Assembly (NCBI GenBank): GCA_963710665.1
Contig: CAVQBC010000004.1
Span: 682,001 to 746,000 of the forward strand
From: CAVQBC01 sp963710665
Lineage (GTDB): Bacteria; Actinomycetota; Thermoleophilia; Solirubrobacterales; Solirubrobacteraceae
Direction: 5' to 3'
Length of the DNA stretch: 64,000 nucleotides
Shown here: one piece after another, positions 41,814-51,713 of the stretch
Position numbering within the stretch: the first letter of the stretch is position 1
Layout: every line of letters begins with the position of its first letter
Notes under the pieces: generated by a model
Told to the model about the DNA's origin: nothing
What the model saw: only the letters and a program-made list of their open reading frames with translations
Databases searched by the model: none
Translations under genes and position numbers: made by a program

Positions 41814-42750
41814 ATGCCACCCACCCTCGGCTTCATCGGCCTCGGGCGCATGGGCGCACCGATGTGCGCCAACCTGCTGGCCGCCGGCCACCGGCTCGTG
41901 GTCTGCGACCGGCGGCCGGACGCGGGGGCGGAGCTCCGCGCGCGCGGCGCGGCGTGGGTGGCGAGCCCGCGCGAGGCGGCGGCGGGGGTCGAGGTGCTGA
42001 TCACGATGCTGCCCGGGCCCGCCGAGGTCGAGGACGCGATGCTCGGCCCGGGCCGCGGGCTCGAGGGACTGCGCGCCGGCGCGACGTGGATCGACATGGG
42101 GACCGGCACGCCCGCTCTCGCGCGCCGGATCGCGCCCGGCGGCGGCCCGCGCGGGGGTCGAGGTGCTCGACGCCCCGGTCGGCGGCGGGGTCGCCGCCGC
42201 CGTCGACGGCACGCTCGCGGTCTTCGCAGGCGGCGACGCGGCCGTGCTCGAACGCCGGCGTCCCTTGCTCGCCGCGGTGGCCGACCCCGAGCGCGTCGCG
42301 CACACCGGCCCCTACGGGTCCGGGTACACGACGAAGCTGCTCGTCAACCTCGTCTGGTTCGGCCAGGCGCTCATCACCGCGGAGGCGATGCTCGTGGCCG
42401 CGCGCGCCGGGCTCGACCTCGACGGCTTCCGGCGGACGCTCGCCACGAGCAGCGCGACGAGCGCGTTCGTCCGCGAGGACGCCGCCCGCCTGCTCGCCGG
42501 CGACTACCTCACCTCCTTCGGGCTGAAGGGCTGTGTCGAGGAGCTCGAGGCGATCCTCGGGCACGCCCGCGAGCACTCCCTCGAGCTCCCCGTCGCACCC
42601 GAGGTGGAGCGCAGCTATCGCCGCGCGCTCGAGCGCTACGGCGACGTCGACGGCGAGCTGCTGGCCGTCCGCCTGCTCGAGGACGTCAACGGCGTGGCGC
42701 TCCGCGGCGGCCCGGATCAGGCGGCGAGCTCGGCGAGCAGCGCTCCGTAG
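41814..42750 (+). pseudogene. 3-hydroxyisobutyrate dehydrogenase-like NAD(P) enzyme, frameshifted
   Basis: The first frame (from ATG 41814) gives L-G-F-I-G-L-G-R-M-G-A-P-M-C-A-N-L, the nucleotide-binding start of beta-hydroxyacid dehydrogenases, through L-I-T-M-L-P-G-P and T-W-I-D-M-G-T-G. Around 42135-42150 the frame shifts by one base; the second frame continues V-E-V-L-D-A-P-V-G-G-G-V-A-A-A ... G-S-G-Y-T-T-K-L-L-V-N-L-V-W (catalytic Lys) to 42750. Together they make a full-length ~310-residue enzyme. The break lies in a run of GGC repeats, so a sequencing or slippage indel is likely. The 3' end overlaps the convergent aminotransferase by 34 bp. Confidence 0.75.
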
Positions 42751-44081
42751 GCCGCCACGTAGCGGTCGACGTCGTCCCCGGTGGCCGGCACCGAGCATGT
42801 CGGCCCGGAGCCCTCGATGGCCTCCCACACGCCGCGGTTGGCCAGGTAGTGCCAGGCGACGTCGGTCAGCTCCGGGTCGGAGACCGCGCGCGCCTGGGCG
42901 GCGTCGCGTGGCAGCTCGGGCGCGAACGTCGTGCCGGAGCGGGGCCCGAAGCGGTGCGCGACCCACGGGAGGCCCGCCTCGTCGATCGCGGCCTGGATGC
43001 CGTCGGCCAGGCGCGCGCCGAGCGCCTGCGTGCGCGTGTAGGCCTCATCGGTCAGGACCTCGCCGAGCGCGGCCCGCGCCGCGGCCATCGACAGCGCGTT
43101 GCCGAACAGGGTCCCGCCCGTCGCCACGGGCGGCGGCGCGCCGGCGTCGTCGCCCGGGCGCTCGATCGCGGCCGCGATCTCCTCGGTCATGCCCCACGCG
43201 CCGAGCGGGATCCCGCCCGCGATCGCCTTCCCGATGGTCAGGATGTCGGGCTCGAGACCCCAGGCCCGCGTCCGCCCGCCGGGGCCGGTGACGTGCGTGT
43301 GGGTCTCGTCGTAGGCGAGGAGCGTGCCGGTCTGCCGGGTGGCGGCCCGGAGGGCGTCGTGGAAGCCCGGCTCGGGCAGGATGAGCCCCTGGTTGTTGGT
43401 CATCGCCGGCTCGGTGATCACGATCGCGACATCGCGCGGCTCGAGCGCCGCGCGCAGCGCCTCGGGGTCGTTGAACGGCACGACGCGGAGGCGGTCGACG
43501 ACGCCGGCCGGCAGGCCCCGCTCCTCGGCTTCGAGCCCGCCACCGTCGGCGAGGTCGACGAGCGCCTCGTCGAAGTGGCCGTGGTACTTGCCGGCGAAGA
43601 ACAGGACGCGGTCACGGCCGGTCACCGTCCGCGCCGTCCGGATCGCCTCGGTGTTCGCCTGGCTCGCCGCGATGGTGAACTGCCACTTCGGCAGCGGGTA
43701 GCGCCGGGCGAGCTCCTCGGCCACCCACACGGCGTCCTCGCCGCCGAGAAGGAACTGCGAGCCGGCGGCGACCCTCCGCGACACCGCCTCGACCACCGGC
43801 GGCGGCGCGAAGCCGCAGAACATCGAGGAGTCCGAGAGGTTGAAGTCCGCGTACTCGTTGCCGTCGACGTCGCGGAACCGCGAGCCGCGCCCCTCGGCGG
43901 CGAACACCATCGAGTCGCCGTAGAACTGCCGGATCCACGCCATCGGCACGCCGTTGGGCATCGAGCCCCGGGCGCGCCGCCACAGCTCGAGCGAGCGCGG
44001 ATGGGCGTCGGCGAAGGCCTGCCGCTCCCGGCGGCCGACGTGGTCCAAGCGTGAGCGATCGATGATCGAGCCGGCGACCAT
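42717..44081 (-). CDS. Class III PLP aminotransferase, glutamate-1-semialdehyde-aminomutase-like
   Basis: 454 residues. The fold-type I class III pattern is present: D-V-D-G-N-E-Y-A-D-F-N-L-S-D near the start, A-S-Q-A-N-T-E-A-I-R-T-A-R (phosphate loop), Y-H-G-H-F-D, L-L-A-Y-D-E-T-H-T (PLP Asp) and L-T-I-G-K-A-I-A-G-G (PLP Lys). G-G-T-L-F-G-N-A-L-S follows. The subgroup is that of HemL-like aminotransferases of unknown substrate rather than true HemL, because it lacks hem-gene neighbours. GGAGG lies 4 nt before the ATG. Overlaps the dehydrogenase gene tail to tail. Confidence 0.88.
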   Translation of the reverse strand: MVAGSIIDRSRLDHVGRRERQAFADAHPRSLELWRRARGSMPNGVPMAWIRQFYGDSMVFAAEGRGSRFRDVDGNEYADFNLSDSSMFCGFAPPPVVEAVSRRVAAGSQFLLGGEDAVWVAEELARRYPLPKWQFTIAASQANTEAIRTARTVTGRDRVLFFAGKYHGHFDEALVDLADGGGLEAEERGLPAGVVDRLRVVPFNDPEALRAALEPRDVAIVITEPAMTNNQGLILPEPGFHDALRAATRQTGTLLAYDETHTHVTGPGGRTRAWGLEPDILTIGKAIAGGIPLGAWGMTEEIAAAIERPGDDAGAPPPVATGGTLFGNALSMAAARAALGEVLTDEAYTRTQALGARLADGIQAAIDEAGLPWVAHRFGPRSGTTFAPELPRDAAQARAVSDPELTDVAWHYLANRGVWEAIEGSGPTCSVPATGDDVDRYVAAYGALLAELAA

Positions 44082-44255
44082 GGCACCTCCGGGGGGCGAG
44101 TGGCGGTCGGGAGGCGACCGTATCCGAACCCGGTCCGGAGTGGCGATGGCTCTGCCGATTCCTTTCTGCGGGGGCGGAGGTCTACATGGTCGACGGTGCG
44201 GCCCGGCGGAGAGGCCGCTCGCGACCCCTAGCCAAGACCAGCGAACCAGATTGCC

Positions 44256-45254
44256 GTGAGCAGCCCGACGACGATGCGCGCCCTGCAGCAGATGTCACTG
44301 CACGGCCCGCAGGACCTGTCCCTGATCAGCGACGCACCGGTACCGAGCCCAGGCCCGGGTGAGGTCCTGATTCGGGTAACCGCAGGTGGCGTCAACTTCG
44401 TCGACGTCCAGCAGGCCCGCGGCACATTCCCGGGCGGCCCGCAGCCGCCGTACTTGGCCGGCATGGAGGGCGTCGGCGAGGTCACCACGGTTGGCGAGGG
44501 GGTGACCGATTTGGAGCCCGGCGCTCACGTCATCGGCGCTTGTATCGGAGGCGGCGCCTTCGCCGAGTACATGGTGCTGCCTGCGGCTGCGGTGGTCCGT
44601 GTGCCTGCGGGCTGGGCCGACGAGCAAGCGCTGGGCCTGGTCGTGAGCTGGCCGGCCGCGCTGGCGGCGCTCAAGCCACTGGGCCGGATCGCCGCAGGGC
44701 AAACCGTCCTGATCCACGCCGCGGCCGGCGGGACCGGCCAAGCCGCGGTCAAGATGGCCAAGCACTACGGCGCCACGGTGATCGCCGCCGCCTCGCCAGA
44801 CAAGCACGAGGTTGTGCGGGCGCTGGGCGCTGACCATGTCATCGACGCCCGCGGCGCTGATCTCGCCGGCGAGGTCTTGCGGCACACCGGCGGCGCGGGC
44901 GCCGACCTGGTGTTGGAGTCCGTCGGCGGCTCCACCTTCGAAGCAAGCCTGGCCGTGACCAAGCGGGTCACCGGCCGGGTCGTCGTCTACGGCATGGTCG
45001 GTGGGGATGCCGCAATCACCAACTGGGACTTGGTCTACAAGCACCAGGTCCATCTCATCGGCCTTAACGTCGGGATCCTGATCCAAGCCGCACCGCAGAT
45101 CTTCGGGGAGGTCATGGGTGAGATGTTCGGGCTGATCGCCGCCGGGGTGCTCGGCCCCGTCCAGCCGACCACCTTTGCGCTGGCCGACGGGCAGAAGGCC
45201 CTCGCGGACCTGGAAGCGCGGGCGACCGTCGGCAAGTTGGCCCTGCTGCCGTGA
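44256..45254 (+). CDS. Quinone oxidoreductase-like MDR-family protein
   Basis: 332 residues. Medium-chain dehydrogenase/reductase without catalytic zinc ligands: G-V-N-F-V-D-V-Q-Q-A-R-G, P-Y-L-A-G-M-E-G-V-G-E-V, and the nucleotide-binding A-A-A-G-G-T-G-Q-A-A-V-K-M-A-K (A-A-x-G-G-V/T-G type of zeta-crystallin/QOR, NADPH-preferring). Codons such as GTT, TTG and CGG-poor stretches differ from the neighbours, and the gene reads as less GC-biased at third positions. The start is GTG, with an ATG 18 nt later as alternative. It precedes an ECF sigma gene of similar composition; both may be acquired. Confidence 0.88.
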   Translation: MSSPTTMRALQQMSLHGPQDLSLISDAPVPSPGPGEVLIRVTAGGVNFVDVQQARGTFPGGPQPPYLAGMEGVGEVTTVGEGVTDLEPGAHVIGACIGGGAFAEYMVLPAAAVVRVPAGWADEQALGLVVSWPAALAALKPLGRIAAGQTVLIHAAAGGTGQAAVKMAKHYGATVIAAASPDKHEVVRALGADHVIDARGADLAGEVLRHTGGAGADLVLESVGGSTFEASLAVTKRVTGRVVVYGMVGGDAAITNWDLVYKHQVHLIGLNVGILIQAAPQIFGEVMGEMFGLIAAGVLGPVQPTTFALADGQKALADLEARATVGKLALLP

Positions 45255-45321
45255 GAAGACCTGCCGGTACGGCGCCGGTGACGCTGCACACCAGAGATTC
45301 CCCCAACAGGAGTTGTGGCAG

Positions 45322-45420
45322 ATGACCCCGCGGCATGATCCTGCGGCTCGACGAGGCCTGATCGCGGACGGCGGGAGACGGAAGCCATCGCGCATCTTGG
45401 CGGCTGGTCGTGAAAGCTAG
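45322..45420 (+). CDS. Possible small ORF (32 codons)
   Basis: An ATG with AGGAG 8 nt upstream opens 32 codons, rich in Arg, Ala and Gly, ending in the TAG that also begins the sigma gene's -10 box. Located between the oxidoreductase and sigma genes. No similarity recognised; it may be chance. Confidence 0.22.
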   Translation: MTPRHDPAARRGLIADGGRRKPSRILAAGRES

Positions 45421-45423
45421 GCT
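45418..45423 (+). promoter_or_regulatory. -10 box (TAGGCT) of the ECF sigma gene
   Basis: TAGGCT ends 6 nt before the ATG at 45430, leaderless-type spacing. Confidence 0.4.
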
Positions 45424-45429
45424 CGCGGC

Positions 45430-46425
45430 ATGACGGCACACGTAGGGGAGGGGGCGAGCCGGGAGCAGTTCGCCGCCGAGACCGAGCGGCACCGTCGGGA
45501 GCTGCTGGCGCACTGTTACCGCATGGTCGGTTCGGCGCATGATGCCGAGGACCTGGTGCAGGAAACGTATCTTCGGGCGTGGCGTTCCTACGCTGACTTC
45601 GAGGGTCGTGCATCGATTCGATCCTGGCTCTACAAGATCGCGACGAACGTCTGCCTGACTGCGTTGGAGCCGCGCCGGATCAGGATGCTGCCTTCGGGCC
45701 TGATAGGTCCATCCGACAGTCCCGGCCGTCCGCCCAGTCACGTCGCGCCGGGCGAAGTCTCGTGGCTGGAGCCGTTGCCGGACCGATGGATCACCTCGGA
45801 CGCTGATGATCCGGCAGCGGTGGTGGTCGCGCGCGAGTCGCTCCGTCTGGCGCTGATCGCGAGCCTGCAGCACCTGCCCGCCCGCCAGCGCGCGATCTTC
45901 GTCCTGCGGGAGGCGCTGGCGTTCTCGGCGGCCGAAACCGCGGAAATCCTCGGCACCACGACGGCGGCGGTGAAGAGTGGGCTGCAGCGCGCCCGCTCCC
46001 GGCTGGACGAACTGGAGCCAGAGTCCGAGCACCTGCTCGAACCGAGCGACCAGCGGGCGCGCGCGCTGCTCAACGGCTACGTCGCAGCCTTCGAGCGCTC
46101 CGACGCCGGCCTGCTGGAACAAGTGCTGCGCGCGGACGCCACGCTAGAGGCGACACCATTCCGCGAATGGCAGGCGGGACGGGTGAACTGCATCCACCTG
46201 CTCGACGCCTACGTGCTTGGCTCGCCGGGCGACTGGCGGATGATCGCCACAACAGCGAACGGCCAGCCCGCCGCCGCCGTCTACCACCGGGACACCGACG
46301 GCACGATGCGGGCCCACGGCATCGTGGTGCTAGCCGCAACCGCCAGCGGCGTCTCCCGCGTGATCGAGTTCCACCATCCGGCGCTAGTGGTCACGTTCGG
46401 CTTCTCGGACGCACTCGCCGACTGA
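45430..46425 (+). CDS. ECF sigma factor with C-terminal SnoaL-like domain (SigG/SigJ-like)
   Basis: 331 residues. Region 2: H-R-R-E-L-L-A-H-C-Y-R-M-V-G-S-A-H-D-A-E-D-L-V-Q-E-T-Y-L-R-A-W with the R-A-S-I-R-S-W-L-Y-K-I-A-T-N core. Region 4: L-P-A-R-Q-R-A-I-F-V-L-R-E-A-L-A-F-S-A-A-E-T-A-E-I-L-G-T-T-T-A-A-V-K-S-G-L-Q-R-A-R. The last ~120 residues are an NTF2/SnoaL-like domain, as in actinobacterial ECF factors that lack an anti-sigma partner; none is adjacent. The oxidoreductase upstream is a candidate target or partner. Composition differs from the flanking genes. Confidence 0.92.
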   Translation: MTAHVGEGASREQFAAETERHRRELLAHCYRMVGSAHDAEDLVQETYLRAWRSYADFEGRASIRSWLYKIATNVCLTALEPRRIRMLPSGLIGPSDSPGRPPSHVAPGEVSWLEPLPDRWITSDADDPAAVVVARESLRLALIASLQHLPARQRAIFVLREALAFSAAETAEILGTTTAAVKSGLQRARSRLDELEPESEHLLEPSDQRARALLNGYVAAFERSDAGLLEQVLRADATLEATPFREWQAGRVNCIHLLDAYVLGSPGDWRMIATTANGQPAAAVYHRDTDGTMRAHGIVVLAATASGVSRVIEFHHPALVVTFGFSDALAD

Positions 46426-46536
46426 TCGCGAGCTGATGGGGGTCGCCGTTCGTCGTCCTCGCCCGCCTGCCCGGAAGTGTCCTGCGCTGACCCGCTCCTG
46501 CCAGGGCTGGGCAGGACGGTGTAGCGAGAGATCGGC

Positions 46537-48565
46537 TCAGCCCGGCACGCTACGGGCGTCGAGGCCGAGCGCGGCGTCCGCGGTCACCAGCAGCGGGTTG
46601 ACCTCGAGCTCGCGCAGCTCGGGGTGCGCGGCGGCGACCGCCGACAGGGCGGCCACGGCCTCGGCCGCGCGGGCGAGCGCGAGCGGCGGGCGCCCGCGCG
46701 CGCCGGTCAGCAGCGCGGCGCCGCGGAGCGAGCGCAGCAGCGCCTCGGCCTCCTCGGCGGTGACCGGGCCGAGCGCGACCGCGACGTCGTCGAGGACCTC
46801 GGCGTGCAGGCCGCCGAGGCCGACGGCGATCACCGGCCCGAAGCGCGCGTCGCGGCGGCTGCCGGCGATCAGCTCGACGCCGTCGTCCACGGCCGCCATG
46901 CGCTCGACCGCGTAGGCGTCGGTGGCGATCGCCGGCCATGGCGTCGAACGCCGCCTCGAGCTCGGCCGCGGAGCCGAGGCCGAGCGCCACGCCGCCGGCG
47001 TCGGACTTGTGCAATGCGCCGGTCGCCTTGAGCGCGACCGGGTAGCCGAGGCGGCCGGCGGCGGCACGCGCCTCCGCCAGCGTCCGCACCCGGGCGGACT
47101 CGACCAGCGGGACGCCGCCCGCGGCGAGCAGGTCGCGCGCCGCCCAGTACCCGCCTTCCCCCGAGGGCGCCGCCGGCGGCGGCAGGGCGGGGATCGCCCG
47201 CCGCCCGTCGCCGGCCGCCGCGACCGCGCCGAGCGCGCGCGCCGCCGCCTCGACCGTGCGGTAGACGGGCACGCCGGCGTCGCGCAGCGTCCGGGCCGTC
47301 GGCGAGTCGTGGTGCATGGAGTGGACGGCCAGCGCCCGGCCCGAGGCGCGCGCGGCCGTCGCGAGCTCGCGGGCGACCTCCATCTCGAGCGACTCCTGGC
47401 CCCGGTCCGCCCGGCTGTAGCCGCCGAAGTAGCCGGTCAGCAGCACGCTGTCGACCTCGCCGGAGCGCAACAGCGCCGCGGAGACCTCGGCGTAGCGGCG
47501 CAGGTCGCGCTCGCCCGCGCCGGCGAAGTCCACCGGGTTGACCGCCACCGAGCCCGGCTCGAGCAGGCCGCCGAGCCGATCCTGCAGCGCCGGCGACAGG
47601 CGCGGGAGCGACAGCCCTCGATCGGCGAGCACGTCGGCGGCGACCACCCCGTGCCCGCCCCCGTCGGCGACCACCCCGACGCGCCCGCCGGCCGGCCGGT
47701 GGGGCGCCAGCAGCAGCGCGGCGGCGTCGATCAGCTCGGCGGGCGTGCCGACCCGGATCGCGCCCGCGGCGCGACACGCGGCGTCGACCGCGCGCCGGTC
47801 GCTGACCAGCGCGCCGGTGTGCGAGCGCGCGGCCAAAGCAGCCGCCGCGGTGTGCCCGGCGGCGAGCACGACGACCGGCTTGCCGGCGCCGGCGATCGCC
47901 CGCGCCAGCGCGCGGCCGTCGCGGAAGTCCTCCAGGTAGAGCGCGATCAGCCGGGTCGCCTCGTGCGCGTCGAGGTGCGCGACCAGCTCCGCGGCGGCGA
48001 CGTCCGCCTGGTTGCCGATCGACACGAAGCGCGTGAAGCCGAGCCCCGCCTCGCCCGCCAGCGCGATCAGCTCGAGCGCGAGGTTGCCGCTCTGGGAGAC
48101 CAGCGCGATGTCGCCGGCGGGGACGTCGACCGTGGCGAGGTCGAGTCCCGAGTCGGTCGCCACGAGCCCGAGGCAGTTCGGTCCGACCAGCCGCGCGCCG
48201 GCCGCGCGGACGCGCTCCACGAGCGCGCGCTCGCGCCGCCGGCCCGCCTCGCCGGTCTCCCCCAGTCCGGCGGTGATCACGACGAGCGCGCGGGCGCCGG
48301 CGGCGAGCGCCTCGTCGGCCGCCGCGTCGAGCCCGGCCGGCGGGACCGCGAGCACGACGAGGTCCGGCGGCTCCGGCAGGTCGGCCGTGGAGACGTGGAC
48401 CTCGCGGCCGAGCACCTGCCCGCCGCGGCGGTTGACGAGGTGGACGGCTCGCCGGCCGACCCCGCGCAGCGCCGAGCGCGCGAGCCAGTTCCCCCACTTC
48501 ATCTCGTCGTCGGACGCACCGACGATCGCGACCGAGCGCGGCTCGAAGATGGCGTCCAGCGCCAT
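46537..48565 (-). pseudogene. ADP-forming acyl-CoA synthetase (acetate-CoA ligase family), frameshifted
   Basis: From the ATG at 48565: a CoA-binding domain (F-E-P-R-S-V-A-I-V-G-A-S), the ligase domain with V-G-P-N-C-L-G and I-A-L-V-S-Q-S-G-N-L-A, S-H-T-G-A-L (catalytic His region), then an ATP-grasp domain with P-V-A-L-K-A-T-G-A-L-H-K-S-D-A-G-G-V. Near 46935 the frame shifts by one base after A-A-F-D-A-M-A; the other frame continues A-V-E-R-M-A ... F-G-P-V-I-A-V-G-L-G-G to the stop at 46537. Fused alpha-beta layout. Makes acyl-CoA from acid, ATP and CoA, releasing ADP. Last gene of the leftward arm of the TetR module. Confidence 0.82.
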
Positions 48566-48571
48566 CGCCGC

Positions 48572-50526
48572 TCAGCGGCCCGGTGCGGCGGCGGCGCGCG
48601 GCGCGCGGTCGGCCGCCTCCGCCGCGCGGCGCGCGGCCAGCGTGCCCTCGAGGATCGCCTCCTCCAGCGACCGCGGCGACAGGCAGTCGCCGGCCTCCTC
48701 CACGGCAACGCCGAGCCCGCGCGAGCTCCTCGGCGGTCCCGGCGTCGGGCACGCGCCCGAGGGCGAGCACCAGGAGGTCGGCGGCGAACGCCCGCTCGAG
48801 CTCGGGGGCGAACACGTTGCGGAAGCGCACGGTCCCGTCCTCGGCGCCCGCGAGCTCGAGGTGCGGGTCGACCTTGGCGCCCTGCCGGTACAGGCGCGCC
48901 AGGTGGTCGTTGCGCGCGTACTGGTGCAGCGTCTCGCCCACCGCCGCGGCGGCGGTGACGAACCGGACCGAGCGGCCGTCGGCCGCGAGGACCTCGGCGG
49001 CGTCGAGCCCGATCGCGCCGCCGCCCCAGTCCGCCACCACGACCTGGCGGCCGTCCGGCGGGCGCTCGGCGGCGAGCACGTCCCAGGCCTGCACGGTGCG
49101 CACGCCGCCGGTGTCGAGCGGCGGTTCGTACGGCCGTGCGCCCGTCGCCACCACGATCGCGTCGGGTGCGTCGGCGCGCAGCTCCTCGAGGCCGGCCTCG
49201 GTCCCCAGCCGCAGCTCGACCCGCGGGTCCTCGGCGAGCCAGGCGTAGTTCTCGCGCAGCCGCGCGGCGAGCTCGCGGTGCGCCGGCGCGGCGCCGGCGA
49301 GGGCGATCTGGCCGCCGACCGTCCCGCCGCGCTCGAAGACGACGACGCGGTGCCCGGCGGCCGCCAGCTCGGCGGCGGCCGCGAGGCCGGCCGGCCCGGC
49401 GCCGACCACCGCCACGCGGTGCGGCCGCGCCGCCTCGCTGACGCGCGGGAGCGTCCGCTCGCGGCCCGTGCGCGGATTCTGCCCGCAGGCGATCGGCGTG
49501 CCCGCGTGGTAGTGCGAGATGCACACGTTGCAGCCGATGCACCGCAGGATCGACTCGAGCCGGCCCTGCGCCGCCTTGTGCGGGAGGTCGGGGTCGGTGA
49601 TCAGCGCGCGGGTCATCCCGACCGCGTCGGCGGCCCCCACCGCCACCGCGCGCTCGGCGACCGCCGGATCGGTGATCCGCGTCGTGGCGATGATGGGGGG
49701 TGGGCCGGCGCTGGTAGGGGCCCGTCAGCGCGACGATCTCCGGCCGGTCGGACGGCCCCGGCGGCGGGGCGATCCCGCTCGACCCGTGGTAGGTGGAGGA
49801 GTCGCCGAGCGCGAGGCTGAGGTAGTCGACCCGCTCGCCGATCGCCTCGGCCGCCGCGGGCGACACGGGGTCGTCGGCGGTCAGGCGCACGCCGACCGCG
49901 AGGCCGGGCGCGGCGTCGCGGACCGCGGTCACCACCGCCTCCAGCAGGCTCGTCCCGTGCGCCCAGCGGTCGTCGCGGTGGTTGAGCTCGGGCGCCATGA
50001 ACTGGGCGAGCAGGTAGCGGTGGGCGGCCGAGAGCTCGACCCCGTCGAGCCCGCCGGTCGCGGCGAGCGTCGCGGCGTGCGCGTAGCCGGACACGATCTC
50101 GTCGATCTCGCCCGCCCGCAGGGCGCGCGGCTCGGCATGGAAGCGGAGGCTGGGGACCGCCGAGGGGGCGACCGCGGGCGGCCGCGGCGACGGCGTGATG
50201 AGCTCCCGCCCGCCGTGGAAGAGCTGGACGAACAGCCGCGTGCCGTGCGGCTGCACGGCCGCCGCGATCCGCTCGTAGCCGGCCACGATCTCCTCGCGAT
50301 AGCCGGCCAGCGTGTGCCCGGTCAGGCGGCCCGTCGGATGCACGGCGGTGGCCTCGATCACGATCATCCCGGCGCCGCCGCGCGCGCGGGCCTCGTGGTA
50401 GGCGACCATGTCCGCGGTCGGGAGGTGGCCGGCGACGAGCGTGGTCTGGTGGGCCGTGGAGACGATCCGGTTGCGCAGCTCCACGGGGCCGAGCGCCAGC
50501 GGGCGGAAGAGGTGGGTCAGCGCCAT
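48572..50526 (-). pseudogene. 2,4-dienoyl-CoA reductase-like FMN/4Fe-4S/FAD enzyme, two frameshifts
   Basis: From ATG 50526: an Old-Yellow-Enzyme barrel (F-R-P-L-A-L-G-P-V-E-L-R-N-R-I-V, Q-L-F-H-G-G-R, G-L-D-G-V-E-L-S-A-A-H-R-Y-L). At a C6 run near 49690 the frame shifts; the next frame carries the 4Fe-4S motif C-I-G-C-N-V-C with a later C, and the FAD motif V-V-G-A-G-P-A-G-L-A-A-A. A second shift near 48725 restores the tail E-E-A-G-D-C-L-S-P-R-S-L-E-E-A-I to 48572. The complete layout is that of FadH/trimethylamine-dehydrogenase-type proteins (~650 residues). TGATG overlap with the acyl-CoA dehydrogenase; 6 bp before the synthetase. Confidence 0.82.
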
Positions 50527-51713
50527 CAGTGCAGCACCCGCTCGACGCCGCGGCGCTCCAGCCCGCGCGCCACGATCAGCCGCTGGATCTCCGACGTGCC
50601 CTCCCAGATGCGGTCGACGCGCAGCTCGCGCAGGAACCGCTCGGCGACGTTCGTGCGCAGGTAGCCGCGGCCGCCGAACACCTGCACGGCACGGTCCGCG
50701 CAGCGCCACGCCGCCTCCGAGACGAACAGCTTCGCCATCGCGGCCTTGGCGTGCAGCACCTTGGGGTCGGCGCCGGCGTCGGCCAGCCGCGCCACCTGGA
50801 GGACGAGCGCGCGCCCGGCGGCGGCGTCGGCCGCCGAGTCCGCCAGCGGGAACGAGACGCCCTGGTGGTCGTAGATGCGCGCGCCGCCCTGCCGGCGCCC
50901 GGTGGCGAAGGCGACGGACTCGTCGATCAGCCGCCACATCGCGCCGAGCCCCCGCGCGGCGATCCACAGCCGCTCCTCGGTGAACCACGCGCGCTGGAGC
51001 ACGTCCCCCTCGCCGACGCCGCCGAGGACCGCATCGGCGCCGACCTCGACGCCGGTGAAGCGCACGGTGGGGTGCCCGTGCGGATAGTGGTGCGTGAACG
51101 GCGGGTCGTCGACGATCTCGATCCCCGGCCTGTCGCGCTCGACGAGCAGGAGCGTCGGCAGGCGCCGGTCGCCGTCGGCCACGTTCGCCATCACGACGAA
51201 CGCGTCGGCGACGTCGCCGTAGGTCACGAACCACTTCTCGGCGTCGAGCCGGTAGCCGCCGCGGTGCGGCGTCGCGACCGCCGCGATGCCGGACGGATCC
51301 GAGCCGGCGTGCTCCTCGGTGACCGCGTAGGCGGCCCGCGCGGCCCCGCGCAGGGCGGGGACGAGGTGGCGGGCGATCTGCGCCTCGGTGCCGTGGGCGA
51401 GCACGTTGTAGGCGTTGGGCACGAGCGAGTAGAGCCCGTTGGTCGCGCGCCCGAGCTGCTCCTTGACGAGCATCGTCTCCACCGCGGTCCAGCCCTGCCC
51501 GCCGTGCTCGGGTCGGTGTCGGCCGCCCTGCAGGCGGGCGTCGATCGCCGCCGCCTCGATCCGCTCGCGCAGCGCGTCGTCCAGCCGCCCGCCGGCGAGC
51601 TCCGCCGTCTCCTCGTGCGGGATCAGGAGCTCCTCGACGAAGCGCTGCGCGCGCCGCGCCGGCTCGAGCTCGGCGGCCGTCGGCTCCGCCGTCACGCTCG
51701 GCGCGCCGGTCAT
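50526..51713 (-). CDS. Acyl-CoA dehydrogenase
   Basis: 395 residues. Motifs: Y-A-V-T-E-E-H-A-G-S-D-P-S-G-I (FAD/substrate loop), A-E-K-W-F-V-T-Y-G-D-V-A-D, R-I-Y-D-H-Q-G-V-S-F-P-L-A-D, V-F-G-G-R-G-Y-L and R-I-W-E-G-T-S-E-I-Q-R-L-I, the last holding the catalytic-base glutamate in its usual place. It removes two hydrogens from an acyl-CoA and passes electrons to ETF; no ETF genes are nearby. Substrate unknown. Its ATG overlaps the TetR stop (ATGA). Second gene of the leftward arm. Confidence 0.92.
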   Translation of the reverse strand: MTGAPSVTAEPTAAELEPARRAQRFVEELLIPHEETAELAGGRLDDALRERIEAAAIDARLQGGRHRPEHGGQGWTAVETMLVKEQLGRATNGLYSLVPNAYNVLAHGTEAQIARHLVPALRGAARAAYAVTEEHAGSDPSGIAAVATPHRGGYRLDAEKWFVTYGDVADAFVVMANVADGDRRLPTLLLVERDRPGIEIVDDPPFTHHYPHGHPTVRFTGVEVGADAVLGGVGEGDVLQRAWFTEERLWIAARGLGAMWRLIDESVAFATGRRQGGARIYDHQGVSFPLADSAADAAAGRALVLQVARLADAGADPKVLHAKAAMAKLFVSEAAWRCADRAVQVFGGRGYLRTNVAERFLRELRVDRIWEGTSEIQRLIVARGLERRGVERVLH

